From Symbiodinium natans (Eukaryota; Sar; Dinophyceae; Suessiales; Symbiodiniaceae), in NCBI GenBank assembly GCA_905221605.1, contig CAJNDS010000702.1, positions 713,906 to 743,905 on the forward strand: a stretch of DNA of 30,000 bases, read 5' to 3'. Position numbers and translations under genes: made by a program. This document shows positions 20,208 to 30,000 of this stretch, one piece after another; positions within the stretch are counted from its first letter, which is position 1, and each line of letters begins with the position of its first letter. Under the pieces are notes generated by a model. The model ran no database searches. It had not been told where the DNA came from and saw only the letters and a program-made list of their open reading frames with translations.

Positions 20208-22116
20208 GCCGTGGCGTTCTAAAAGAGGGTAATGACATGGTTTCGGTTTCTCTTGAACCTTTGTGCTGCGCCATTTTCACTGCTATGCAGATCTTAGACC
20301 TGCTTATTCGTATGACGTGGCCCCATGTAATCCCATCTACACTAGATGCGATATTTGTGCCCCCTTCCCACACCCCAGCCGGTCAAATCGTCCTGACATT
20401 GCCGCTCGAAGATGTGGTTTAGGGCCTCGGGTTCATGGGTTTAGAAAGGTCATGTTTCTGTTCCTCCAGATCGTGCGCACTAAGCGCGTCTTCAGGGAGG
20501 TGCCGTATTAAAGAATAGGACCCCCAAAAGGGACCCTCACGTTAACGATACACAACCGGAGTTCATGAGCAACCCAAGCTTGTTTAAGAGTTCCACCTAG
20601 GGCAAAATACGAAGAAACAACGTGTACCTGTTGTTGTAATGGCGTGGCCGATAGAAATCGTGCCAGTATCTCCCACTTCATGTCTCAGGACCGTGCTTGT
20701 AGTCTCAAAATCAAGTCCCCTACCGGGTAAAGTAGGATCGCCATCGAAAACACTTTGGAGGCCCCGTGCCCGACTCGGGAAAGCAGTGAGAGCTACAGAA
20801 TTTTGGGATGCTAGCACATCGTCCCGGTCATGCTTCAGCCTACCATGTTCCCAACCTAGAGTGAGAGCTGATGGTGAGAGGACAAAGCCTTTGCAAAGTC
20901 CTCTTGAAGCCCCAGCCAGGCTCCGGCAGAACCGACGACGCGACACACCCCTGCAAGGAATTGCCAGGAAAATGAGTCGGGAGATTCTTGCAACACAGTC
21001 CCTGATCAGTGGACAGGAGTGGTCGCCAGATTTTGCATGGGTTGAATGGCAGCGCTTGGTGGCTCCAGACGTCAGTCTCAAAAGAGTGCTGTGCATAGCA
21101 TCAGCTACTGCTATATGAGAAATGCTGTATACAAGCTCATGAGCGTCCGCATGCTACACACAGCGAACGTGCGGGCAGTCCTGTTGCTACGGTTCTTATA
21201 TCATGGGCTTCGGGGTCCGGGTGTATGTCAACGAAGGTTTTTGTGCGGTGGTCATGGCGCTTTTCAGAGCGCCCTTGCCTGGGGCAGCGCAACCGGTGGC
21301 GGCGGCTCGGCAGGAGTTCGGCGAGCATGTGCACGGTGCCATTGACTATTCTAGGACCATTCTCGGATCTGAACTTCTGAAACTTTGGTTTGAGATCCGC
21401 GTTGCCTTTTTGCCTAACCAGGTGTCACGAACCATCAGTTGGAAACCCGGAGCTGGGCAGCATCGTATCGTTTGCACCGCCATTTGTACCATCACTTTAC
21501 GTGCTCCGGACATCCCCTAATCCCCTGCTTCATCTCACGTGGCTGAGGTCCGGTCCGCTTCTTGTGCGACACTGAGACTATCACCTTGCGCAGCCTGCTG
21601 CGCAGCCTGCAGTCCTTCCCCATCTCACGGTCCCCGATCACGAGGTCCACCGTACGTGTGCGGTCGCAGACGCCGCCACGGATCAAGAGTGTGGCCCGTC
21701 TGCGTTTCAAACACGTTTCAGATGTGCGTGCGTTTCAAGGCGGTCACAGAGAATTGCGCAGGTTGTAGATGCAGTGTGCATTTTGAGAACCGCTCTCGCT
21801 CTGCCGGTTTTTGAAGGTCCGAACATGTTTTTACGCAGACAGGAAGATCAGCAATGCGCAAGCCTAAAGGATAAAGGGCAACATCTGCAACGTATGAGTA
21901 TATAAACCAGCAAAGTGGCCAGCCCACATACCCACCAGCGCCAGAGCTTCGGCAGCTCAAGAAGGACAATGAGGATCAAAAGGCCATGAAGAACAGACGA
22001 TGACGAGAAAAAACAGCCGGCACATGAAATCACATGAAGGCGCGTCTCAAGCAAAGCCAGACATGGCAACCGTGTTATGGAAATTTGAATGTCAAAACGG
22101 GCTGCTCTCGAAGGTT
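20208..22116. other. No recognisable gene
   Basis: The longest frames are 159 codons (+, 20639-21118) and 170 codons (-, 20584-21096). They lie on opposite strands of the same DNA, and neither shows a known domain; at most one could be real. The start is the 3' flank of the dsRBD-like gene. Confidence 0.45.
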
Positions 22117-22441
22117 CGTGGAACTTCGTGCAACTTCGTGCAAAGAGAAGATAGGTCCCGAAAGCACCCCCGTATGATAGGCGTCGATAGACCCCTGTAT
22201 AGACCGGAAAGACCCCTATGTTTCTTTGATAGGTGCCCATGCTGCAGCCCCCCCCCCCCCCCCCCCTTCATTTGCCAGAACTGTATGCTTACAGGGCCTA
22301 TAGCCGCTTTGGTATAGACCCCTATACATAGACCCCTTCCTGTCCGTAGCTATACCACCCCCTTATGCAGCATGGACCCCTATGAGTTTTCCATGGACAC
22401 CTACCCTCCTCACAATCGACCCTCCCTCTAGAACTCTAGAT
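22117..22441 (+). repeat. ACTTCGTGCA repeats and left ATAGACCCC cluster
   Basis: Two direct GAACTTCGTGCA-type units lie at about 22122-22142. They are followed by many copies and variants of ATAGACCCCTAT (about 22183, 22198, 22313, 22326, with decayed copies to 22440). A poly-C tract interrupts the cluster at 22248-22266. The same two elements recur at 28157-28190 (CTTCGTGCA inverted) and 28283-28441 on the other side of the satellite. Confidence 0.7.
22248..22266 (+). repeat. Poly-C tract
   Basis: A run of 19 C within the left ATAGACCCC cluster; likely length-variable. Confidence 0.95.
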
Positions 22442-22575
22442 CCCTCTACCGTACCGGTCTAAAATCTTAAAATCAACAAACCTAACTGCATAGCGCCGAG
22501 GTTTGCATCTGTTTGTGCGCGTGCGTGTGGGTGTGATGTTGAGGCGAATGAATGATGGACGTGCTTAAACGAAAA

Positions 22576-22655
22576 GCGCCACGTCGCTACGGCGAGTTTT
22601 CCTTCCGGAAGTGTCAAGGATCTTGTTGATCAACATGCTGTTTCATCCAGTAAAA
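22576..22655 (+). repeat. Short dispersed repeat, copy A
   Basis: Contains GCGCCAC, TACGGCGAGTTTTCCTTCC and GGAAGTG in order, with a tail ending CATCCAGTAAA. Family consensus, pieced together from eight copies: GCCACTTTGTTACGGCGAG, TTTTCCTTCCGGAAGTGCTC, GCGCGG, then a looser tail with ATCTATC, TTGCCATGTCTTCCAGTAAA. About 75-90 bp, no coding capacity. Confidence 0.75.
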
Positions 22656-22680
22656 TATCTTGCCATGTCTTACAGGGAAG

Positions 22681-22720
22681 ATGTTACGGCGAGTTTTCCT
22701 TCCAGAGGTGCTGACGCATG
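22681..22720 (+). repeat. Short dispersed repeat, copy B (partial)
   Basis: Keeps GTTACGGCGAGTTTTCCTTC and an AGAGGTGCTGACGC variant of the second half. It lacks the tail and is preceded directly by a TTGCCATGTCTTACAG fragment of another tail. Confidence 0.7.
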
Positions 22721-22734
22721 CCGTCCAAAGACAA

Positions 22735-22816
22735 CACCACTTTGCTACGGCAGGTTTTCCTTCCGGAAGTGCTCGCGGCTTTTTTTTTGAGTCTTGCAAT
22801 GTCTTCCAGTAAACCA
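22735..22816 (+). repeat. Short dispersed repeat, copy C
   Basis: Full-length copy: CACCACTTTGCTACGGCAGG through GGAAGTGCTCGCGG, then a T-run and the tail TTGCAATGTCTTCCAGTAAA. It ends about 14 bases before the GT microsatellite that opens the satellite array. Confidence 0.8.
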
Positions 22817-22829
22817 CCATATTGTTGCG

Positions 22830-22858
22830 GTGTGTGTGTGTGTGTGTGTGTGTGTGTG
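22830..22858 (+). repeat. (GT)n microsatellite at the satellite's left edge
   Basis: 29 bases of perfect TG/GT alternation directly before the first satellite monomer. Confidence 0.97.
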
Positions 22859-22862
22859 CCTG

Positions 22863-25800
22863 TCTAGGGGTTTTGAGGTTTTGGGCTGTCACGGTCTCGT
22901 CTGCTTCTAGGGGTTTTGGGCTGTCACGGTCTCGTCCGCTTCTAGGGGTTTTGGGGTTTTGGGCTGTCACGGTCTCGTCCGCTTCTAGGGGTTTTGGGCT
23001 GTCACGGGCTCGTCCGCTTCTAGGGGTTTTGGGGTTTTGGGCTGTCACGGGCTCGTCCGCTTCTAGGGGTTTTGGGGTTTTGGGCTGTCACGGTCTCGTC
23101 TGCTTCTAGGGTTTTGAGTTGTCACGGTCTCGTCCGCTTCTAGGGATTTTGGGGTTTTAGGCTGTCACGGTCTCGTCCGTTTCTAGGGGTTTTGGGCTGT
23201 CACGGTCTCGTCCACTTCTAGGGGTTTTGAGGTTTTGGGCTGTCACGGTCTCGTCTGCTTCTAGGGGTTTTGGGCTGTCACGGTCTCGTCCGCTTCTAGG
23301 GGTTTTGGGGTTTTAGGCTGTCACGGTCTCGTCCGCTTCTAGGGGTTTTGGGCTGTCACGGTCTCGTCCGCTTCTAGGGGTTTTGGGGTTTTAGGCTCTC
23401 ACGGTCTCGTCCGCTTCTAGGGGTTTTGGGCTGTCACGGTCTCGTCTGCTTCTAGGGGTGTTGGGCTGTCACGGTCTCGTCCGCTTATAGGGGTTTTGGG
23501 GTTTTAGGCTGTCACGGTCTCGTCCGCTTCTAGGGGTTTTGGGCTGTCACGGTCTCGTCCGCTTCTAGGGGTTTTGGGGTTTTGGGCTGTCACGGTCTCG
23601 TCCGCTTCTAGGGGTTTTGGGGTTTTAGGCTCTCACGGTCTCGTCCGCTTCTAGGGGTTTTGGGCTGTCACGGTCTCGTCTGCTTCTAGGGGTGTTGGGC
23701 TGTCACGGGCTCGTCCGCTTCTAGGGGTTTTGGGTTTTAGGCTGTCACGGTCTCGTCCGCTTCTAGGGGTTTTGGGCTGTCACAGTCTCTTCCGCTTCTA
23801 GGGGGTTTGGGGTTTTGGGCTGTCACGGTCTCGTCCGCTTCTAGGGGTTGTGGGCTGTCACGGTCTCGTCCGCTTCTAGGGGTTTTGGGCTGTCACAGTC
23901 TCTTCCGCTTCTAGGGGTTTTGGGGTTTTGGGCTGTCACGGTCTCGTCTGCTTCTAGGGGTTTTGGGCTGTCACGGTCTCGTCCGCTTCTAGGGGCTTTG
24001 GGGTTTTAGGCTGTCACGGTCTCGTCCGTTTCTAGGGGTTATGGGCTGTCACGGTCTCGTCCGCTTATAGGGGTTTTGGTGTCACGGTCTCGTCCGCTTC
24101 TAGGGGTTTTGGGGTTTTAGGCTGTCACGGTCTCGTCCGCTTCTAGGGGTTTTGGGCTGTCACGCTCTCGTCCCCTCTAGGGGTGTTGGGCTGTCACGGT
24201 CTCGTCCGCTTCTAGGAGTTTTGGGGTTTTAGGCTGTCACGGTCTCGTCCGCTTCTAGGGGTTTTGGGCTGTCACGGTCTCGTCCGCTTCTAGGGGTTTT
24301 GGAGTTTTAGGCCGTCACGGTCTCGTCCGCTTCTAGGGGTTTTGGGCTATCACGGTCTTTCCGCTTCTAATTAGGGGTTTTGGGCTGTCACGGTCTCGTC
24401 CGCTGCTAGGTGTTTTGGGGTTTTATGCTGTCACGGTCTAGTCCGCTTCTAGGGGTTTTGGGCTGTCACGGGCTCGTCCGCTTCTAGGGGTTTTGGGGTT
24501 TTGGGCTGTCACGGTCTCGTCTGCTTCTAGGGGTTTTGAGCTGTCACGGTCTCGTCCGCTTCTAGGGATTTTGGGGTTTTAGGCTGTCACGGTCTCGTCC
24601 GCTTCTAGCGGTTTTGGGCTGTCACGGTCTCTTCCGCTTCTAGGGGTTTTGAGGTTCACGGTCTCGTCTGCTTCTAGGGGTTTTGGGCTGTCACGGTCTC
24701 GTCTGCTTCTAGGGGTTTTGGGGTTTTAGGCTGTCACGGTCTCGTCCGCTCTAGGGGTTTTGGGCTGTCACGGTCGTCGCTTCTAGGGTTTTGGGGTTTT
24801 GGGCTGTCACGGTCTCGTCCGCTTCTAGGGGTTTTGGGGTTTTAGGCTGTCACGGTCTCGTCCGCTTCTAGGGGTTTTGGGCTGTCACGGTCTCGTCTGC
24901 TTCTAGGGGTGTTGGGCTGTCACGGTCTCGTCCGCTTCTAGGGGTTTTGGGTTTTAGGCTGTCACGGTCTCGTCCGCTTCTAGGGGTTTTGGGCTGTCAC
25001 AGTCTCTTCCGCTTCTAGGGGGGTTTGGGGTTTTGGGCTGTCACGGTCTCGTCCGCTTCTAGGGGTTGTGGGCTGTCACGGTCTCGTCCGCTTCTAGGGG
25101 TTTTGGGCTGTCACAGTCTCTTCCGCTTGTAGGGGTTTTGGGGTTTTGGGCTGTCACGGTCTCGTCTGCTTCTAGGGGTTTTGGGCTGTCACGGTCTCGT
25201 CCGCTTCTAGGGGCTTTGGGGTTTTAGGCTGTCACGGTCTCGTCCGTTTCTAGGGGTTATGGGCTGTCACGGTCTCGTCCGCTTATAGGGGTTTTGGGGT
25301 TTTAGGCTGTCACGGTCTCGTCCGCTTCTAGGGGTTTTGGGCTGTCACGGTCTCGTCCGCTTCTAGGGGTTTTGGGGTTTTAGGCTGTCACGATCTCGTC
25401 CGCTTCTAGGGGTTTTTGGCTGTCACGGTCTCCTTCGTCTGCTTCTAGGGGTGTTGGGCTGTCACGGTCTCGTCCGTTTCTAGGGGTTTTGGGGTTTTAG
25501 GCTGTCACGGTCTCGTCCTCTTCTAGGGGTTTTGGGCTGTCACGGTCTCGTCCGCTTCTAGGGGTTTTGGGGTTTTAGGCTGTCACGGTCTCGTCCGCTT
25601 CTAGGTGTTTTGGGCTGTCACGGTCTCGTCCGCTTCTAGGGGTTTTGGGGTTTTGGGCTGTCACGGTCTCGTCCGTTTCTAGGGGTTTTGGGCTGTCACG
25701 GTCTCGTCCGCTTCTGGGGGCTTTGGGGTTTTAGGCTGTCACGGTCTCGTCCGTTTCTAGGGGTTTTGGGCTGTCACGGTCTCGTCCCCTTATAGGGGTT

Positions 25801-27464
25801 TTGGGTTTTAGGCTGTCACGGTCTCGTCCGCTTCTAGGGGTTTTGGGCTGTCACGGACTCGTCCGCTTCTAGGGGTGTTGGGCTGTCACGGTCTCGTCCG
25901 CTTCTAGGGGTTTTGGGGCTTTAGGCTGTCACGGTCTCGTCCGCTTCTAGGGGTTTTGGGCTGTCACGGTCTCGTTCGCTTCTAGGGGTTTTGGGGTTTT
26001 AGGCTGTCACGGTCTCGTCCGCTTCTAGGGGTATGTGCTGTCACGGTCTCGTCCGCGTCTTGGGGTTTTGGGTTTTGGGGTTTTGGGCTGTCACGGTCTC
26101 GTCCGCTTCTAGGGGTTTTGGGCTGTCACGGTCTCGTCCGCTTCTAGGGGTTTTGGGGTTTTAGGCTGTCATGGTCTCGTCCGCTTCTAGGGGTTTTGGG
26201 CTGTCACGGTCTCGTCCGCTTCTAGGGGTTTTGGGGTTTTAGGCTGTCATGGTCTCGTCCGCTTCTAGGGGTTTTGGGCTGTCACGGTCTCGTCCGCTTC
26301 TAGGGGTTTTGCGCTGTCACGGTCTCGTCCGCTTCTAGGTGTTTTGGGGTTTTAGGCCGTCACGGTCTCGTCCGCTTCTAGGGGTTTTGGGCTGTCACGG
26401 TCTCGTCCGCTTCAAGGGGGTTTGGGGTTTTAGGCTGTCACGGTCTCGTCCGCTTCTAGGGGTTTTGGGCTGTCACGGTCTCGTCCGCTTATAGGGTTTT
26501 TTGGGTTTTAGGCTGTTACGGTCTCGTCCGTTTCTAGGGGCTTCGGGCTGTCACGGTCTCGTCTGCTTCTAGGGGTGTTGGGCTGTCACGGTCTCGTCCG
26601 TTTCTAGGGGATTTTGGGTTTTAGGCTGTTACGGTCTCGTCCGCTTCTAGGGGTTTTGGGCTGTCACAGTCTCGTCCGCTTCTAGGGATTTTGGGGTTTT
26701 AGGCTGTCACGGTCTCGTCCGCGTCTAGGGATTTTGGGGTTTTAGGCTGTCACGGACTCGTCCGCTTCTAGGGGTTTTGGGGTTTTAGGCTGTCACGGTC
26801 TCGTCCGCTTCTAGGGGTTTTGGGCTGTCACGGTCTCGTCCGCTTCTAGGGGTTTTGGGGTTTTAGGCCGTCACGGTCTCGTCCGCTTCTAGGGGTTTTG
26901 GGTTGTCACGCTCTCGTCCCCTCTAGGGGTGTTGGGCTGTCACGGTCTCGTCCGCTTCTAGGAGTTTTGGGGTTTTAGGCTGTCACGGTCTCGTCCGCTT
27001 CTAGGGGTTTTGGGCTGTCACGGTCTCGTCCGCTTCTAGGGGTTTTGGAGTTTTAGGCCGTCACGGTCTCGTCCGCTTCTAGGGGTTTTAGGCTATCACG
27101 GTCTTTCCGCTTCTAATTAGGGGTTTTGGGCTGTCACGGTCTCGTCCGCTGCTAGGTGTTTTGGGGTTTTATGCTGTCACGGTCTAGTCCGCTTCTAGGG
27201 GTTTTGGGCTGTCACGGGCTCGTCCGCTTCTAGGGGTTTTGGAGTTTTGGGCTGTCAGGGTCTCGTCTGCTTCTAGGGGTTTTGAGCTGTCACGGTCTCG
27301 TCCACTTCTAGGGATTTTGGGGTTTTAGGCTGTCACGGTCTCGTCCGCTTCGAGGGGTTTTGGGCTGTCACGGTCTCGTCCGCTTCTAGGGGTTTTGAGG
27401 TTTTGGGCTGTCACGGTCTCGTCTGCTTCTAGGGGTTTTGGGCTGTCACGGTCTCGTCCGCTTC
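22863..27464. repeat. 4.6-kb satellite array (35/43-bp monomers)
   Basis: Roughly 115-120 tandem monomers. The short monomer (35 bp) is TCTAGGGGTTTT, GGGCTGTCACGG, TCTCGTCCGCT. The long one (43 bp) has an extra GGGGTTTT block and usually TTTTAGGCTG. The two often alternate, giving a 78-bp dimer, which is exactly 26 codons. That explains open frames at the edges that encode Lys/Pro/Glu/Asp-rich repeats; they are not genes. The G-rich strand carries GGGGTTTTGGGG, so G-quadruplex formation is plausible. Diagnostic variants (GTGTTGGGC, ACAGTCTCTTCC, CTAATTAGGGG, TTATAGGGG) mark internal duplications. Function unknown; a heterochromatic, subtelomeric or centromere-like role cannot be decided from sequence. 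Confidence 0.95.
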
Positions 27465-27514
27465 GGGATGTGTTGTTGAAGCGAATGAGTAAGGAATGTG
27501 CTGAAATGAAAGAC

Positions 27515-27572
27515 CGCCACTTTGTTACGGCGAGTTTTCCTTCCAAAAGTCTTAAAGTACTCGCGCAGGATA
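27515..27572 (+). repeat. Short dispersed repeat, copy D
   Basis: CGCCACTTTGTTACGGCGAG, then TTTTCCTTCCAAAAGT and ACTCGCGCAGG. Sequence ahead of it (27467-27514, GCGAATGAGT) matches that ahead of copy A (22537-22575, GCGAATGAAT), so the satellite is bracketed by related flanks. Confidence 0.78.
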
Positions 27573-27581
27573 GGGAAGAGA

Positions 27582-27660
27582 AATGCTACTTTGTTGTTTC
27601 AGGGTTTCTTTCCAGAAGAGCTCACGCCGGACATTTTTTTCGCTACATCTTCAAGTAAAC
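27582..27660 (+). repeat. Short dispersed repeat, copy E
   Basis: Diverged copy: GCTACTTTGTTGTTTCAGGG, TTTCTTTCCAGAAGAGCTCA, CGCCGG, and the tail CTACATCTTCAAGTAAAC. Confidence 0.65.
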
Positions 27661-27866
27661 AAAAAATTTTTCGTACAGGAAAAGAAAAGAGCCCACTTGG
27701 CGACCTGTTAAAAGTAATTGTTTGCTGTGAGGGTTTGGTGATTAGGGCGGCTTAGGCTCTAAAACCCCAAGCCAAAACCATAGAGGCTGGTGTTTCATTA
27801 AGCTGTGACTCCAAACCTGAACCTTAAAGACCTTACACCATGAACCCTTCTTTGGCAAAGAAAGAA

Positions 27867-27942
27867 GCGCCACTTTGTTACAGCGGTCCTTTCTGCCAGA
27901 AGTGCTCGCGCGGTTAATCTATCCTTCCATGTGTTAGAGGAG
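27867..27942 (+). repeat. Short dispersed repeat, copy F
   Basis: GCGCCACTTTGTTACAGCGG, CAGAAGTGCTCGCGCGG and the tail AATCTATCCTTCCATGTGTT. Confidence 0.75.
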
Positions 27943-28156
27943 GAAAAAGCCATGGTTTTCACTTTGTCAAAGCGCTTGCTTCGAGCCCGCAAGCAGCAAT
28001 GCGGTCAACACTTCTCCCGAAATGCAACGAGTAAACGGTGATGAGACTCTGGGCATCCATTTTCGGCAAGATGGTGCTGTTGCAAGCCGTTTTGAGCCAA
28101 AAACTCCCGGCCCGCTGAGACACTACACTGAATCGATGTTCCCCTTTGCACGGGAT

Positions 28157-28190
28157 TCACGAAGTGTGCACGAAGTGTGCACGAAGTTCA
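28157..28190 (-). repeat. Inverted CTTCGTGCA repeats
   Basis: Three GTGCACGAAG-type units; the reverse complement matches the ACTTCGTGCA units at 22122-22142 on the far side of the satellite. Confidence 0.65.
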
Positions 28191-28282
28191 CATGATCTTT
28201 TCAAGTGTTTTGACTTGGGGCGATTTCCACCCCGCAAGCACCCCTTTTTCGTCGAGTAAGAGGCTGGAAAGTACCCATCTAT

Positions 28283-28441
28283 TGCTTTTTTCATAGATCC
28301 CTATCGGATAGGGTCTATCCGAAGAGGCATAGACCCCAACCCCGGCCCTCTACCCCCCGGCCTATAGACCCTTCCTCTATGCATATACAGACGGGGGCAC
28401 GGCCCTGGTGTAGACCCCTATGCAGGGGATAGACCCTGCAA
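28283..28441 (+). repeat. Right ATAGACCCC cluster
   Basis: Repeated ATAGATCCCTAT, ATAGACCCC, TATAGACCC and TAGACCCCTATGC units. A hairpin-like pair, GGATAGGGTCTATCC, lies at about 28306-28320. Same motif and orientation as the cluster at 22180-22440. Confidence 0.72.
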
Positions 28442-28449
28442 GCGCGCCG

Positions 28450-28532
28450 TATTTAATACTGGAAGATGTGGCAAGATAGATTTCCGGCGCGAGCACTTCT
28501 GGAAGGAAAACCTGCCCTAACAAAGTGGTGCC
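28450..28532 (-). repeat. Short dispersed repeat, copy G (inverted)
   Basis: On the minus strand it reads GGCACCACTTTGTTAGGGC, AGGTTTTCCTTCCAGAAGTG, CTCGCGCCGGAAATCTATCT and TGCCACATCTTCCAGTA, the most complete copy of the family. Confidence 0.8.
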
Positions 28533-28540
28533 TTTTCCCC

Positions 28541-28615
28541 TACGTGACATGCCAAGACAAATTACATGCGCGAGCGCTTCTTGAAGGAAAACTCGCAGTA
28601 ACAAAGCGGCATTCC
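28541..28615 (-). repeat. Short dispersed repeat, copy H (inverted)
   Basis: On the minus strand: GCCGCTTTGTTACTGCGAG, TTTTCCTTCAAGAAGCGCTC, GCGCATGTAATTTGTCTTGG and CATGTCACG. It is in tandem with copy G. Confidence 0.78.
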
Positions 28616-30000
28616 AGCAACACAAGACTCTCTGCATGCAGCAGCAATTTAATCAAAACCATAGCATGCGTCAAACCTAGTGAAAGTACATGCAATCACG
28701 ACCGCATGTGTGCATTCCAGGGCTTGTGCAAACTGCCGGCTAACCTTATATGGCCCTACAGTAGTGGCCAAAGCAATCTGGCTTGAGTGATGCCATTGAC
28801 ACCTTTGCGCCTCCAGAGGTCTCCACAAAAACACTCCTCCTACTGCCTCAACCAAGTAGATCTCAGTATTTTGCCAACAGCTACCGAGTAAACGCCGCCT
28901 GCTGCCGGCAGGGCGCTCTGATTGAAGCATCGAAGAATATTCGGGTCTAGATCTTTCCTTCTGGAGCTTCACACCCACCTTGGCCTAAACGAACGGAAAT
29001 ACCCTAGGATCCTAGGCCCCGACAAGGTGGGCACGACACCTTTCGAACGCCTTACCACAAAATGCAGTATGGCAGCACGGAAGATCGCCGCTTCATTGTG
29101 CAAGCTGCGTGCAGGTGCAAAAGCCTCATGGAGTACCAGGAGGTGACGCGTGAGATGTTTGGCAGATTGTCTTCAGTGCTTGTTTGGAGAGAAGTTTCTG
29201 ACAACATCGGGGAAAGCAGGACCTGGCATGAGAGGAATGAAAACCAGCGGTATCGCGTTTTATGTTGGGCTCGGTGGATTTTGAGCTTGGTTGGCCGGGT
29301 TCCGGACAACGAATCGAGTCCTAGGGAATCAGAACGCTGACATTTGTTCGGGTGGTCTGTAAAACCAGGTTTCTATTGAGAAATTCAGGATATTTCAGTG
29401 GGTACACCAGAGCTTGGGTGTCTACGCTTTTTCTTGGGGTACGAATTTCTACGCGCTAGTTTCGGGTCCTGTGGGGTCGGTACGGTTACGGTTTTCCTTG
29501 AGGCAATTGCGGCTTTATTTGGGGTAGTTGTGGTTTTCTTCGGTGTTGCGCCTTATGCAATTTGCGCTCATTCCTGTGGGAAATTGTGGGCATACTTTGT
29601 TTCTGTGGGAGATCAAGAATTCTGGGTGTAGTACGCTTTTCCCTAATTAATTCGGTTCTCCTGAAAAACCCAACAACTTTCCATCTTTGGTTATTTGCAG
29701 GGTTACATCTGGTAATTTCAGAGAGATGTTCCAGGATGCACCAGCTCGGAGCGATGCCCTGACGACCTTGGGAAGTGTGGCTTGGATTAACAAAAGTTAT
29801 AGCGCTATGAGGTGTCCGCAGGGTTGGCATGGGTCGGCAAGACATGGCAGGGAAGGCGGGGCTGTCACGGTGCCCTGGGGAGGGGCGGAAGGGGGAAGTT
29901 GAGAGTTCAACCCTAAACCCCGAGAGCCTTAAACCACCCAAAACGAAAGAAACTAAATTCCTCATCTTTGAGTCATTGCACGTGCCGACTAGACCCCCAA
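28616..30000. other. No recognisable gene
   Basis: A 92-codon frame at 29062-29340 and a 159-codon minus frame at 29486-29965 have no recognisable domain. Telomere-like traces (ACCCTAAACCCCGAG) lie near 29910. Nothing else stands out. Confidence 0.45.

Noticed and set aside
20584-21118. Overlapping plus and minus frames of 159 and 170 codons
   Set aside because: No recognisable domain on either strand, and no splice or start context to favour one of them.
22614-23109. Repeat-protein frames at the edges of the satellite (26-residue period)
   Set aside because: The period is the 78-bp dimer. Frames break throughout the array, so there is no sign of selection for coding.
22863-27464. CRISPR array
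   Set aside because: The monomers abut with no unique spacers, and the context is eukaryotic.
28080-28112. Relic dinoflagellate spliced-leader sequence on the minus strand
   Set aside because: Only TTTTGGCTCAA (11 bases) matches the known leader; the upstream part does not, so it is not reliable evidence of lineage.
29062-29340. 92-codon frame beginning MQYGSTEDRRFIVQAACR
   Set aside because: It looks somewhat protein-like, but I cannot match it to a family and other frames overlap it; left as unassigned.
29850-29880. Isolated satellite monomer (GGGGCTGTCACGGTGCC)
   Set aside because: Only about 12 bases match the satellite core; chance similarity is likely.

Overview
The window looks like nuclear DNA of a eukaryotic microbe, most likely a protist alga. 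The evidence is three features. Two GT-AG introns can be read directly: one splits a DUF4116-repeat gene, and one lies in the 5' leader of a dsRNA-binding-like gene. There are scattered, degenerate CCCTAAA-type (plant/algal/dinoflagellate-type telomere) motifs. Genes are sparse in a landscape of tandem, inverted and satellite repeats. I cannot fix the lineage. Dinoflagellate, chlorarachniophyte or cryptophyte are all open. No operon, bacterial ribosome-binding site or prokaryotic gene pattern is present.

Layout. 1-3.5 kb: three tandem copies of a palindrome-rich unit of about 1.08 kb; the third copy is diverged and expanded. 3.5-6.2 kb: no recognisable gene; microsatellites and telomere-like motifs. 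6.18-9.36 kb: a Gln/Pro-rich terminal-exon-like module that occurs six times. The first copy is split by a 1.84-kb foldback-like element with perfect terminal inverted repeats (6263-8101), which carries a TAC microsatellite and a 550-bp AT-rich island. 9.4-13.1 kb: no recognised gene, except for a 600-bp inverted minisatellite (C-rich arm then G-rich arm) at 11.77-12.37 kb. 13.16 kb: a possible first exon of a doubly lipidated protein (MGCC start). 15.27-17.65 kb: a truncated DUF4116 fragment followed by an intact, intron-containing DUF4116 gene of about 480 residues. 18.95-20.21 kb: a dsRBD-like gene of 373 residues with an intron in its 5' leader. 20.2-22.1 kb: nothing recognised. 22.1-28.6 kb: a 4.6-kb satellite built from 35- and 43-bp monomers, with large internal duplications. 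It is bracketed by copies of an undescribed short dispersed repeat (A-H) and by ATAGACCCC-rich clusters. 28.6-30 kb: nothing recognised.

Only two genes look intact (DUF4116 at 16.0 kb and dsRBD-like at 19.1 kb); nothing shows that they work together. The notable content is structural. The same kind of organisation, inverted modules wrapped around low-complexity cores, appears independently at 0-3.5, 6.3-8.1 and 11.8-12.4 kb. A mobile element has landed inside one member of a duplicated coding-exon array, so the uninterrupted paralogues next to it show the pre-insertion state.
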